From assembly GCF_030818795.1 (NCBI RefSeq), contig NZ_JAUTAY010000001.1:310001-374000 (forward strand): DNA of 64,000 bases, in the 5' to 3' direction. This document shows positions 43,222 through 51,463 of the stretch, one piece after another. This stretch comes from Microbacterium sp. SORGH_AS_0862 (lineage in GTDB: Bacteria > Actinomycetota > Actinomycetes > Actinomycetales > Microbacteriaceae). The notes beneath the pieces were generated by a model, which did not search any database, was not told the DNA's origin, and worked only from the letters and a program-made list of their open reading frames with translations. Both the position numbers and the translations under genes were made by a program. The number at the start of each line of letters is the position of its first letter. Position 1 is the stretch's first letter.

Positions 43222-43854
43222 CTACCGGGGCGCTGAGGGCTTCGAAGCGGCCGGGAGATCCGCCGCCGCGGTGATGAGCGCGAGCGCTGCGGCGAAGGGA
43301 TCCGGGCTCCGGCTCGTCACGTCGTCCGGCGTGAGCGCGGCCGCGCGGGCGGCGACTCCGAGGGCGTCTGCTGCGGTGCGCTGCTGCTCATGGAAGGTGT
43401 AGCCGACGACGAAGTGGGTGACGGCGTCGGCCACGACCTGCGGCGCGTGCCCGGCATCCTGATAGCCCTCGGCGAGCACGAGGTGAAGGGGCGATGGCAC
43501 CAGTCCGAGCGCAAGAGAGCTGGACACGACCTCGGCGCCGTCCCGGTGCGCGAGGAGTCGCTCGTGCAGGCGCTCCCCCAGCATCCGGGCGGCCTCGCCC
43601 AGCGGGAGTGCCGCGCCGAGCGCGCCACCGGCGGCCACGGGGGCGAGGATGCGGGCGCTGACGGCGGCGAGCAGTTCCTGCTTGTTCTCCACGTGCCAGT
43701 AGAGCGCACTGGGCTGGACGCCGAGCTCGTCCGCGAGCCGGCGCATCGACAGATCCGGCAGCCCCACGCGGTCCAGCAGCGCGAGGGCCGCATCCACGAC
43801 GTCCGTCTTCGAGCGCCGGGGCGCGCGGGGGGAGTTTGAGCCGTCGGCCGCCAT
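43222..43854 (-). CDS. TetR-family transcriptional regulator
   Basis: 210 residues. N-terminal helix-turn-helix (about 14-60: LSMRRLADELGVQPSALYWHVENKQELL) of the TetR type with the TetR-class C-terminal ligand domain (about 75-200, AEGYQDAGHAPQVVADAVTHFVVGYTFHEQQR). It is divergent from bioY, whose promoter region carries two perfect TGAAC-N3-GTTCA palindromes; it is therefore the likely repressor of the bioY operon and of itself. Ligand unknown; biotin, a biotin precursor or an acyl-CoA are possibilities. The mRNA is predicted leaderless (TACAGT 6 nt before ATG). Confidence 0.85.
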   Translation of the reverse strand: MAADGSNSPRAPRRSKTDVVDAALALLDRVGLPDLSMRRLADELGVQPSALYWHVENKQELLAAVSARILAPVAAGGALGAALPLGEAARMLGERLHERLLAHRDGAEVVSSSLALGLVPSPLHLVLAEGYQDAGHAPQVVADAVTHFVVGYTFHEQQRTAADALGVAARAAALTPDDVTSRSPDPFAAALALITAAADLPAASKPSAPR

Positions 43855-43905
43855 GCGGGTACTGTACCTGAACAGTGTTCACATGAACGCCGTTCAGGAG
43901 GATCC
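43836..43905. promoter_or_regulatory. Overlapping divergent promoters and twin TetR operators (tetR/bioY)
   Basis: For bioY: TTGAGC (43836-43841), 18 bp, TACTGT (43860-43865), and RBS AGGAGG before the ATG at 43906. For tetR: TACAGT (43866-43861 on the minus strand), the same palindromic stretch. Two operators follow, TGAACAGTGTTCA (43869-43881) and TGAACGCCGTTCA (43884-43896), each TGAAC-N3-GTTCA, with centres 15 bp apart. A repressor bound here would cover both starts. Confidence 0.8.
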
Positions 43906-44511
43906 ATGACCGTGCTCGCCCCCTCGTTGCACCGCCGACTCGACGCCACCGACATCGCCAGAGCCGGCGTCTTCGCCGCCGTCATCGCCGTGCTCGGCCT
44001 CCCCGGCGCGTTCACCATCTTCGGTGCGGTGCCCATCACGGCCCAGACGCTCGGCGTCATGCTCGCGGGCGCCATCCTCGGCCCTGCCGTCGGGGCGCTT
44101 TCGGTCACCGCGGTGCTGGCACTGGTCGCCGCGGGCCTCCCGCTCCTCGCGGGCGGACGCGGTGGGATCGGGGTCTTCTTCGGGCCCACGGGCGGCTATC
44201 TGCTCGGCTGGCTCCTCGGGGTCGTGGTCATCGGTCTCATCGTGCACGCCGCCGGCCGCCGGCCCGTCTGGTGGCGTACCTTCCTGGGCACCCTGGCGGG
44301 CGGTGTGCTGGTGGTCTACGCCGTCGGTATCCCGGTGCAGGCTCTCGTGCTGCGGATCGGGCTCGGCGAGGCAGCCCTGTCGAGCCTTGTGTTCCTCCCG
44401 GGCGATCTCCTCAAGGTCGTCGCGACGACGCTGATCGTCGACACCCTCGTGCGCGGGTATCCGCGAGCCTTCCGGCGTCAATGGCGCACTCGCCCGACCA
44501 CCGCCGCGTGA
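43906..44511 (+). CDS. bioY: Biotin ECF transporter S component BioY
   Basis: 201 residues, six TM helices. Characteristic BioY blocks are PITAQTLGVMLAGAILGP (about 43-60) and the cytoplasmic GGRGGIGVFFGPTGGYLLGW (about 82-101, biotin-binding loop). It captures biotin and docks on the BioMN module encoded at the end of the same operon. RBS AGGAGG. The stop overlaps the next start (GTGA). Confidence 0.93.
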   Translation: MTVLAPSLHRRLDATDIARAGVFAAVIAVLGLPGAFTIFGAVPITAQTLGVMLAGAILGPAVGALSVTAVLALVAAGLPLLAGGRGGIGVFFGPTGGYLLGWLLGVVVIGLIVHAAGRRPVWWRTFLGTLAGGVLVVYAVGIPVQALVLRIGLGEAALSSLVFLPGDLLKVVATTLIVDTLVRGYPRAFRRQWRTRPTTAA

Positions 44512-45605
44512 GCGCCTTCGTCGTCCCGATCGAGGCGCGTGAGGCGCCGGCGCGTCTCGCCGTCCTGAGGCGATCGGGGCGCGTTCCCCTTGTGCTCGAT
44601 GAGCGCTGGCCCGCACAGGTACGCGCCGACATCCTCTCGCTCCTCGCGCAGACGCCCGCGCCCGACGGGGCGGAGTGGGCGGCTCTCACCTCCGGCAGCT
44701 CGGCCGCTCCCCGCGTCGTGGTGCGTACGCATGCGTCCTGGGCCCGGTCGTTCCCCGCCGTCGAGCGGCTGCTCGGCACGCTCCCCGACGACGTCGTGCT
44801 GCTGCCGGCACCACCGAGCTCATCGCTGACGCTCTTCTCCTTGGCCCACGCGCTGGAGCGCGGTCCTGCACCCGAACTTGCCGCCACAAGCTCCCGGGCC
44901 ACTCTCTTCCACGGCACTCCCACTCATTTCGCCGCGGTCCTCGCCTCCGGAGGCGCCCCGCGGCTGCGCGCCGCGCTCGTCGGAGGGATGACCCTCCCCG
45001 CCGACATCCGCGTCGAAGCCCTCGCCCGCGGCATCCGCGTCGTGGAGTACTACGGCGCAGCAGAGCTGTCGTTCGTGGCGTTCGACGATGACGGGACAGG
45101 TCTGCGCGCGTTCCCGGGCGTCCAGATCGCGGTGCGTGGAGACGTCATCTGGGCCCGCTCCCCGTACATCTCTCTCGGCTATCTGGGCGCGCCCGGTCCG
45201 CTCCGACGCGACGGCGCGTGGGTCAGCGTCGGCGACCGCGGCGAGCTCCGGGACGACCGGCTGCGGGTGACGGGCCGTGCGGACGAGGCGATCCAGACGG
45301 CGGGTGCCACCGTCGTCCCGTCGGAGATCGAACGGACCCTGCGCACCCTGGAGGGCGTCGCGGACGCCGCCGTGGTGGGCCTGCCCGCGCCCGGTGTCGG
45401 CAGGCTCGTGGCAGCCCTCATCGAGCCCGTACGACCCGGCTGTCTGGATGCGGCGACGCTCCGCGCCGCGGCGGCGGACCTGTTCGCGCCGGCCCACCGG
45501 CCGCGTCTGTGGTTCGCCGGCACGATTGCCCGCACCTCGTCCGGCAAGATCGCTCGTGCCGAGGTGGAGCGACGACTGGCGTCGGGAGAGGTGCCTCGTG
45601 TCTGA
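44508..45605 (+). CDS. AMP-dependent acyl-CoA synthetase, YhfT-like
   Basis: 365 residues, shorter than typical acyl-CoA synthetases (about 500), lacking most of the N-terminal subdomain. Motifs: phosphate-binding LTSGSSAAPRVVVRTH (about 60-75), YYGAAELSFVAFDDDG (about 180-195, adenine site), SVGDRGELRDDRLRVTGRADE (hinge) and the catalytic C-terminal Lys in RTSSGKIAR. GTG start overlapping the bioY stop; an in-frame ATG at 44481 is an alternative. The bioY-synthetase-thiolase order matches Bacillus yhfU-yhfT-yhfS, whose role in biotin or acyl metabolism is unsettled. Confidence 0.82.
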   Translation: MSAFVVPIEAREAPARLAVLRRSGRVPLVLDERWPAQVRADILSLLAQTPAPDGAEWAALTSGSSAAPRVVVRTHASWARSFPAVERLLGTLPDDVVLLPAPPSSSLTLFSLAHALERGPAPELAATSSRATLFHGTPTHFAAVLASGGAPRLRAALVGGMTLPADIRVEALARGIRVVEYYGAAELSFVAFDDDGTGLRAFPGVQIAVRGDVIWARSPYISLGYLGAPGPLRRDGAWVSVGDRGELRDDRLRVTGRADEAIQTAGATVVPSEIERTLRTLEGVADAAVVGLPAPGVGRLVAALIEPVRPGCLDAATLRAAAADLFAPAHRPRLWFAGTIARTSSGKIARAEVERRLASGEVPRV

Positions 45606-46722
45606 CGTGCTGATCGTGTCGGCGCGCCGCTCCGCGCTCACGACGCGCGGCCGTGCGCTGGCGGGGGTGAGCGCCGACCGTCTCGCCGCGCCGGTGCTGC
45701 GCGCCGCCGCCGACGACGCCGCGCGCGCCACCGGCGCACCGTTCGAGGTCGCGGATGTCGTCCTCGGCAATTGTCGCGGCCCGGGCGGCAACACCGCCCG
45801 CCTCGCCGCACTGGCCGCCGGCTTCGGCGCGCACACTCCCGGTGCGACGGTGGACCGGCAGTGCGGCAGCGGGCTGGCCGCGATCATCGACGCCGCACGG
45901 GCGATCGCCGCCGGCGATGAACGCCCCCGACTGGCGGGCGGGGTCGAGAGCGCCTCGACGGCACCGGAACGACGCATCCGGGGCGTCTCCTTCGAGCGGG
46001 CACCCTTCGTCCCCGCCGGCTGGCCGGACCCCGACATGATCGACGCCGCCGACGCGCTCGCCCGTCTCGACGGCATCGACCGTGACCGCCAGGACGCCGC
46101 AGCCGCCCGTAGCCATCGGCGCGCCGCCGCGGCCCGCGAGTCGGGGCGTTTCGCGGCGGAGATCGTCCCGATCGACGGGGTGAGCGCCGATGACGCCGTC
46201 GGCGGGGCTCTGGCCCTGCTCCCCCGGCTCACGCCCCTGCGCGAGAACGGCACCGTGACGGCGGGCACGGCCACGCGCATCGGCGACGGGGCAGCCGCTG
46301 TCTCCCTCGTCAGCGCAGCGCGGCACGCACAGACACCGGGACTCGTCGTCCGTGCGCACGCCGTCGTCGGCGTCGACCCCGCGTACCCCGGGCTCGGTGC
46401 GGCACCGGCCATCGAGGCGGCGCTGGCCGCGTCCGGCACAGAGGTCGCGGCCGTCGCCGCCTTCGAGATCGTCGAGGCGTTCGCGGCACAGTCACTCGCG
46501 GTGCTGGGTCGTCTCGGCCTCGCCGACGACGACGCGCGGGTGTGCGCCGACGGCGGTGCTCTTGCGCTCGGACATCCGTGGGGCGCGAGCGGCGCCGTCG
46601 CGCTCGTGCGGCTGTTCTCGCGCCTGGTGCGCGCCGGGCGCCCGTCCGGGAGCATCGGTGTCGCCGCGGCCTCCGTGAGCGGCGGCCTGGGTATCGCGAT
46701 GGTCGTCGAGGTGGTGAGGTGA
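45598..46722 (+). CDS. Thiolase (acetyl-CoA acyltransferase), YhfS-like, third catalytic Cys replaced
   Basis: 374 residues. Thiolase fold with nucleophile Cys89 (DRQCGSGLAAI) and His326 (LGHPWGASGA). The C-terminal CxGGGxG motif that usually supplies the acid/base Cys reads SVSGGLG (Ser near 359), so the second catalytic Cys is lost. Typical condensation or cleavage activity may thus be altered. The GTG start overlaps the synthetase end by 8 bp, and the next start overlaps by GTGA. Expected substrate: an acyl-CoA made by the adjacent synthetase. Confidence 0.83.
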   Translation: MSDVLIVSARRSALTTRGRALAGVSADRLAAPVLRAAADDAARATGAPFEVADVVLGNCRGPGGNTARLAALAAGFGAHTPGATVDRQCGSGLAAIIDAARAIAAGDERPRLAGGVESASTAPERRIRGVSFERAPFVPAGWPDPDMIDAADALARLDGIDRDRQDAAAARSHRRAAAARESGRFAAEIVPIDGVSADDAVGGALALLPRLTPLRENGTVTAGTATRIGDGAAAVSLVSAARHAQTPGLVVRAHAVVGVDPAYPGLGAAPAIEAALAASGTEVAAVAAFEIVEAFAAQSLAVLGRLGLADDDARVCADGGALALGHPWGASGAVALVRLFSRLVRAGRPSGSIGVAAASVSGGLGIAMVVEVVR

Positions 46723-47405
46723 GCGCGATCCGACTCGAGCGGCTCGGAGTAGGACTCGGCGACACCGAGGTGCTCCGCGACCTCGATCTCGATCTCGATG
46801 CCCGCACGGTCGCCGTCGTGGGCGACAACGGCTCCGGCAAGTCGACGCTCGCGCGCGTGGTCGGCGGGCTGGTCGCACCGTCCGCCGGAACAGCCCGGGT
46901 GCTGCGGCTCGACCCGGTCCGCGACGCTTCCGAGCTCCGCCGCCGCGTGGCGATCGTCTTCAGCAACCCCGACGCCCAGATCGTCATGCCGACCGTCGCG
47001 GAGGACGTCGCCTTCTCGCTGCGCGGGGACAGGATGAGTCGTGTCGAGCGGGCGGAACGGGTGGCGGACGCGCTGACCCGTTTCGGGCTCGCCGAGCTCG
47101 GCGACCGTTCGGCGCACGATCTGTCGGGAGGGCAGAAGCAGCTGCTGGCGTTGTGCGGCGCGTTCGTGCGCGGACCGGAACTCGTCGTCGCCGACGAACC
47201 CACGGCCTATCTCGACGGCCGCAACGCCCGGATCGTGGCCGACCACCTCCTGGCGGACACCGGGCATCGTCTGCTGCTGGTGACCCACGACCTCGCCCTT
47301 GCCGAACGCTGCGAGGCGGCCGTCCACGTGGCGGAGGGCCGCGTGGTCGCCGTCGGAGAGGCGCGGGACGTCGTGCGCTCGTACGCGGCGAGCCTCGGAT
47401 GCTGA
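46719..47405 (+). CDS. bioM: Biotin ECF transporter ATPase BioM
   Basis: 228 residues. Walker A GDNGSGKST (about 36-44), Q-loop SNPDAQIV (ECF-type, NPDxQ), signature LSGGQKQ, Walker B LVVADEP, switch His VTHD. The NPDAQIVMPTVAEDVAF stretch marks ECF transporter A components. It powers import with BioN and BioY. GTG start overlaps the thiolase stop. Confidence 0.9.
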   Translation: MSAIRLERLGVGLGDTEVLRDLDLDLDARTVAVVGDNGSGKSTLARVVGGLVAPSAGTARVLRLDPVRDASELRRRVAIVFSNPDAQIVMPTVAEDVAFSLRGDRMSRVERAERVADALTRFGLAELGDRSAHDLSGGQKQLLALCGAFVRGPELVVADEPTAYLDGRNARIVADHLLADTGHRLLLVTHDLALAERCEAAVHVAEGRVVAVGEARDVVRSYAASLGC

Positions 47406-47995
47406 GCCTGTACCGACCGGGTGATGGGCCCTGGCACCGGATGCCGGCCGGACGCAAGACGCTCCTGCTGCTCGCTCTCGTGCTCGGGGTATCGCTTCTG
47501 CCCGCCACCTGGCTGTCGTGCGCCGTCGCCGCGGGTCTCACCCTGCTCTGCTACGCCGCACCGGGGACGGGCTGGACGCGGCTGGCTCACCAGATCTGGG
47601 TCCTTCGGCTGCTCGTCGCGATGAGCTTCGTCGGGCAGGTGATCTTCCTCGGTCTCGAGGCGGCGACCATCGGCACGGTGCGCATCACGGCCGCCGTCGT
47701 GCTGGCAGCACTTCTCGCCCTGACGACGTCGGTCACGGCCCTGTGGGAGGTCTTCGAGCGTGCACTCTCGCCGCTGCGCCTCCTCGGACGGGATCCGAGC
47801 CGGGCGGCGCTCCTGCTGGTCGTCGCGTTCGGCGCGGTCCCCACTCTCGTCAGGTTGGCGCATCAGGTGCGCGAGGCGCAGCGTGCCCGCGGCGCGGGGC
47901 GCGGCATTCGCTCCTTCGTCGTGCCCTTCCTCATCCTCGCCCTCAAGCACGCCGACGAACTCGGAGATGCCCTGACCGCACGCGGCGTCCGCTGA
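47399..47995 (+). CDS. bioN: Biotin ECF transporter T component BioN
   Basis: 198 residues; about four or five TM helices (18-35, 38-55, 65-90, 92-115) and the two cytoplasmic coupling helices, which carry the EcfT Ala-Arg-Gly motifs (QRARGAGRG and ALTARGVR). The ATG overlaps the bioM end by 7 bp. It converges on gluD with a 2-bp gap; a small CTGAGCTCAG dyad spans the junction. Confidence 0.9.
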   Translation: MLSLYRPGDGPWHRMPAGRKTLLLLALVLGVSLLPATWLSCAVAAGLTLLCYAAPGTGWTRLAHQIWVLRLLVAMSFVGQVIFLGLEAATIGTVRITAAVVLAALLALTTSVTALWEVFERALSPLRLLGRDPSRAALLLVVAFGAVPTLVRLAHQVREAQRARGAGRGIRSFVVPFLILALKHADELGDALTARGVR

Positions 47996-47997
47996 GC

Positions 47998-48909
47998 TCA
48001 GAGGGCGCTGGAGTCGAACTTCCCGGCACCGCGCTGGGCCGCGATGACCTCCGTGTCGGTCGTCGCGCGACCCGACGGGGTGGCCTGCGCGCCCCGGCCC
48101 GCGCGCTGCGAGGAGCGCATCCGGACCTCGACCCACTTGGCGATGCCCGCGAGCACGAGACACAGAGCGATGTAGATCGCGGCCGCCACCATCCCGGCCT
48201 GCAGGATCGGCCGGTCGTACTGCGCCTGGGTGCCGATCAGCCGGGCGTAGTACAGCAGTTCGTTGTAGGTGATGATGTAGCCGAGCGCGGTGTCCTTGAG
48301 CGTCACGACCAGCTGGGCGACGATCACCGGCAGCATCGCCCGCACTGCCTGCGGAAGCAGGATCAGGCGCATCACGCCGGCCTTGCGCAACCCCAGTGCG
48401 TACCCGGCCTCGCTCTGACCGCGCGGCAGCGACTCGACCCCGGCGCGGATGACCTCGGCGAGCACCGAACCGTTGTAGACGGCGAGCGCGATGACGACGG
48501 CCCAGTACGCCTCCAGCCTCACACCCACGACGGGCAGGCCGTAGTAGAGCAGCATCATGAGGATCAGCACGGGCACCGCGCGGAACAGCTCGATGATGCA
48601 CGTGACGGGCCAGCGCACCCACGCGTGATCGGACATGCGACCGAGCGCCAGGACGAACCCGAGGAGAACGGATGCGACGGCGGCGGCGGCGAAGGCGGCC
48701 AGCGTGCGTCCCGTGGCCGCGAGGATCTGCTCCCAGACGGTCGTGAAGGTGAAGATGTACCACTTCTCGGCGGAGAACTGACCGGTCTCGATGAATCGGT
48801 AGACGACGAATCCACCGAGACCGAGGATGACGAGCACGGTGATGACGCCGATGATCCGGTTGCGGATGATCGCGCGACGGCCCGGCAGGTCGTACAGAAC
48901 GGAGCTCAT
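47998..48909 (-). CDS. gluD: Amino-acid ABC transporter permease (GluD-like)
   Basis: 303 residues, His/Glu/Gln/Arg permease family. TM helices at about 18-40, 62-88, 110-128 and later; the EAA loop is ESLPRGQSEAGYALGLRKAGVMRLILLP. The extended N-terminus (RRAIIRNRIIGV) and C-terminal tail (about 265-303) are typical of actinobacterial GluD. ATGA overlap with gluC. It would import glutamate or a related amino acid; specificity is by cluster order only. Confidence 0.85.
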   Translation of the reverse strand: MSSVLYDLPGRRAIIRNRIIGVITVLVILGLGGFVVYRFIETGQFSAEKWYIFTFTTVWEQILAATGRTLAAFAAAAVASVLLGFVLALGRMSDHAWVRWPVTCIIELFRAVPVLILMMLLYYGLPVVGVRLEAYWAVVIALAVYNGSVLAEVIRAGVESLPRGQSEAGYALGLRKAGVMRLILLPQAVRAMLPVIVAQLVVTLKDTALGYIITYNELLYYARLIGTQAQYDRPILQAGMVAAAIYIALCLVLAGIAKWVEVRMRSSQRAGRGAQATPSGRATTDTEVIAAQRGAGKFDSSAL

Positions 48910-49553
48910 CGCGCCACCCTCCATCGGTTCTCGAGTCGTCGCTGGATCAGCGAGAGCGCCAGGACCATCACGATGAAGATCACTGCGACCCACAGCAGCA
49001 CCACCAGCGCGTTCTCGCCGCGCTCGCTGAGGTTCGCGCGGATGACGCCGAGCTCGGCGACGGAGAAGCCCGCCGCGATGGTCGTGTTCTTGAGCAGCGC
49101 GATGAGCACGCTCATCATGGGCGGCACCACCGAGCGGAACGCCTGCGGCATGATCACGAGCGTCATGACCTGGCCGAACGTCAGCCCGAGCGCGCGGGCG
49201 GCCTCCGCCTGACCGACCGGCACCGTGTTGATCCCCGAGCGCAGGACCTCGGCGACGTACGTGGCGGTGTAGATCCCGAGCGCGCACATCGCGAGCACCG
49301 TGTAACCGGGGTTCGGCAGATCCAGCGCGGGGTATCCGAAGGCGAAGAAGAAGAAGATGACCGTCAGGGGGGTGTTGCGCACGATGTTCACGTACACCGT
49401 GCCGACTGCCCGGGCGATCGGCACCGGCGAGACGCGCATGGCGCCCACGAGCGTGCCCAGCACGAGCGCGATCAGAGCGCCCGCGAAGAAGAGCAGCAGC
49501 GTGTTGCGCAGCGCGATGCCCCAGATGTCGAGGTTGTCGACGATCACGTTCAT
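48906..49553 (-). CDS. gluC: Amino-acid ABC transporter permease (GluC-like)
   Basis: 215 residues, five TM helices. The RNTPLTVIFFFFAFGYP segment and EAA loop INTVPVGQAEAARALGLTFGQVMTLVIMPQAFR identify it as a polar amino-acid permease. Coupled to gluD. Confidence 0.88.
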   Translation of the reverse strand: MNVIVDNLDIWGIALRNTLLLFFAGALIALVLGTLVGAMRVSPVPIARAVGTVYVNIVRNTPLTVIFFFFAFGYPALDLPNPGYTVLAMCALGIYTATYVAEVLRSGINTVPVGQAEAARALGLTFGQVMTLVIMPQAFRSVVPPMMSVLIALLKNTTIAAGFSVAELGVIRANLSERGENALVVLLWVAVIFIVMVLALSLIQRRLENRWRVAR

Positions 49554-49576
49554 CTCAGAGGTCCTTACCGTGATCC

Positions 49577-49612
49577 GGTGAGGGCGATCCCCCCGGGGAG
49601 ACCGCCCTCACC
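49577..49612 (-). terminator. Hairpin between gluB and gluC
   Basis: GGTGAGGGCG and CGCCCTCACC form a perfect 10-bp stem, with an inner TCCCC/GGGGA pairing. No T-tract. Likely a partial terminator or 3'-end stabiliser that leaves gluB (binding protein) mRNA in excess over the permeases. Confidence 0.65.
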
Positions 49613-49622
49613 TCAGGTTCTG

Positions 49623-50534
49623 TCAGCTGGCCGCGTCGACGGCCGGCTGCTCGACGGTGATCCCGGACGCGCCGAGGTTCTTGTCGAAGATGGCCTGCCA
49701 GATGTCTCCGCCGTCGGTGAACATCTCGTTGATGTGCTCGAGGAGGACGGTGTCACCCTTCTCCAGGCCGACGCCGTAGCGCTCCTCGCTGAAGGGCTCG
49801 CCCACGACCTTGAGCTCGTCGGGGTACAGGGCCGCGTAGCCGATCAGGATCGCCTGGTCGGTGGTGACCGCATCCACCTGGCCGTTGAGCAGCGCCTCGA
49901 CGCAGGCGGAGTAGACGTCGAACTCCGTCGTGGGCACACCCGGGAAGTTCGCCTTGATGTTCTGGATCGGCGTGGACCCGGTGGCCGAGCACACGTTGGT
50001 GTCGGGGCCGAGATCCGCTTCGCTGGAGATGTCGCTGTCGCTGGCGACGAGCAGGCCCTGACCCGTGATGAAGTACGGTCCGGCGAAGTCGATCTGCTCC
50101 TTGCGCTTGTCGGTGATCGAGTACGTGCCGACGTAGTAGTCGATGTCCCCGTTCACGATCGCCTGCTCGCGGTTCGCTGAGGCGATCGGCTGGAAGGTGA
50201 TGTCTTCCTCGCCGTAGCCGAGGGATGCGGCGATCCAGCGGGCGATGTCGATGTCGAATCCGGTGCGCTCGTTGGTGGTCACATCGAGGAAGCCGAGGCC
50301 CGGCTGATCCTCCTTCACTCCGACGATGACGCCGCCGCGCTCGGTGATGCGGTCGAAGGTCGGGCTGCCCTCGAGCGAGACGTCGGTGGCGGTCTCGAAC
50401 CAGACCGAGCTCTCGTCGGTGCCCTCCGAGCCGCCGGCGCCGCCGGGAGTCGGCGATCCGCTGTTGCACGCGGTGAGGCCCAGGGCGGCGACGGCCGCGA
50501 GTCCCAGAAGGGCGGTCAGTCGTGTGGTGCGCAT
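49623..50534 (-). CDS. gluB: Glutamate-type amino-acid binding lipoprotein (GluB-like)
   Basis: 303 residues. Lipoprotein signal with lipobox LTAC (Cys23). Type II binding-protein blocks: GVKEDQPGLGFLDVTTNERTGFDIDIARW, INGDIDYYVGTYSITDKRK-like segment, and DAVTTDQAILIGYA. RBS AGGAGAG before ATG. First substrate-contacting part of the GluABCD importer. Confidence 0.88.
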   Translation of the reverse strand: MRTTRLTALLGLAAVAALGLTACNSGSPTPGGAGGSEGTDESSVWFETATDVSLEGSPTFDRITERGGVIVGVKEDQPGLGFLDVTTNERTGFDIDIARWIAASLGYGEEDITFQPIASANREQAIVNGDIDYYVGTYSITDKRKEQIDFAGPYFITGQGLLVASDSDISSEADLGPDTNVCSATGSTPIQNIKANFPGVPTTEFDVYSACVEALLNGQVDAVTTDQAILIGYAALYPDELKVVGEPFSEERYGVGLEKGDTVLLEHINEMFTDGGDIWQAIFDKNLGASGITVEQPAVDAAS

Positions 50535-50583
50535 TTCTCTCTCCTTGCTGTGGGGGGATTGGTGCGGGAAGAACGTGCGGAGG

Positions 50584-51372
50584 TCAATGGGTGATGAGCT
50601 TGGAGAGGAAGTCCTTCGCTCTCTCGCTCTTCGGGGAGGTGAAGAAGGCATCGGGTGCGGCCTCTTCGACGATGCGTCCGTCGGCCATGAAGACGACCCG
50701 GTCGGCGGCTTTGCGCGCGAAGCCCATCTCGTGCGTCACGACGATCATGGTCATGCCGGACTCGGCGAGCGAGGTCATGACGTCGAGGACCTCGTTGATC
50801 ATCTCCGGGTCCAGCGCACTGGTGGGCTCGTCGAAGAGCATCACCTTCGGCGTCATCGCCAGGGCACGCGCGATCGCGACACGCTGCTGCTGGCCGCCGG
50901 AGAGCTGGGCGGGGAGCTTGTTCGCCTGATGCGCCACGCCGACGCGCTCGAGCAGCGTCTTCGCCTCGCGCTCGGCGTCCGCCTTCTTCATTCCCTTCAC
51001 CTTGATCGGGCCGAGGGTGACGTTCTCGAGGATCGTGAGATGCGAGAAGAGGTTGAACGACTGGAAGACCATGCCGACATCCGCCCGGAGGGCCGCGAGC
51101 TGCTTCCCCTCGCTCGGGAGCTTCTCCCCGTCGATCGTGATCGTCCCGCTGGTGATCGTTTCGAGTCGATTGATCGTCCGGCAAAGCGTCGACTTGCCGG
51201 AGCCGGACGGCCCGATCACCACGACGACCTCGCCGCGGTTGACGGTGAGGTCGATGTCGGTCAGCGCTTGGAAATCGCCGTAGTGCTTCTGAACGTCGGT
51301 GAGCACGACGAGCGGGTCGCCGCGACGCACGGTGATGTTCGAAGTCGGGGGCGCGGCATCCGAGGGCGTCAT
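50584..51372 (-). CDS. gluA: Amino-acid ABC transporter ATPase (GluA-like)
   Basis: 262 residues. Walker [10 protein letters not shown] (about 55-63), Q-loop [11 protein letters not shown], signature LSGGQQQR, Walker [16 protein letters not shown] and [10 protein letters not shown] are those of polar amino-acid ATPases. TAGTCT lies 6 nt before the ATG and no Shine-Dalgarno is seen, so the mRNA is probably leaderless. It heads the gluABCD operon. Confidence 0.92.
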   Translation of the reverse strand: MTPSDAAPPTSNITVRRGDPLVVLTDVQKHYGDFQALTDIDLTVNRGEVVVVIGPSGSGKSTLCRTINRLETITSGTITIDGEKLPSEGKQLAALRADVGMVFQSFNLFSHLTILENVTLGPIKVKGMKKADAEREAKTLLERVGVAHQANKLPAQLSGGQQQRVAIARALAMTPKVMLFDEPTSALDPEMINEVLDVMTSLAESGMTMIVVTHEMGFARKAADRVVFMADGRIVEEAAPDAFFTSPKSERAKDFLSKLITH

Positions 51373-51463
51373 CAGGACAGACTATGAATCGCCCCAGCGC
51401 ACGTCGGGGACTCTTGACGGATCTCTCACCGACTTCTAACGTTCGCCCGGCCGGGGCGAGGCG

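Noticed and set aside
44820..47327. 835-codon minus-strand frame opposite the synthetase, thiolase and bioM
   Set aside because: A shadow frame with low-complexity Arg/Ala/Ser sequence; the plus-strand genes carry complete catalytic motifs.
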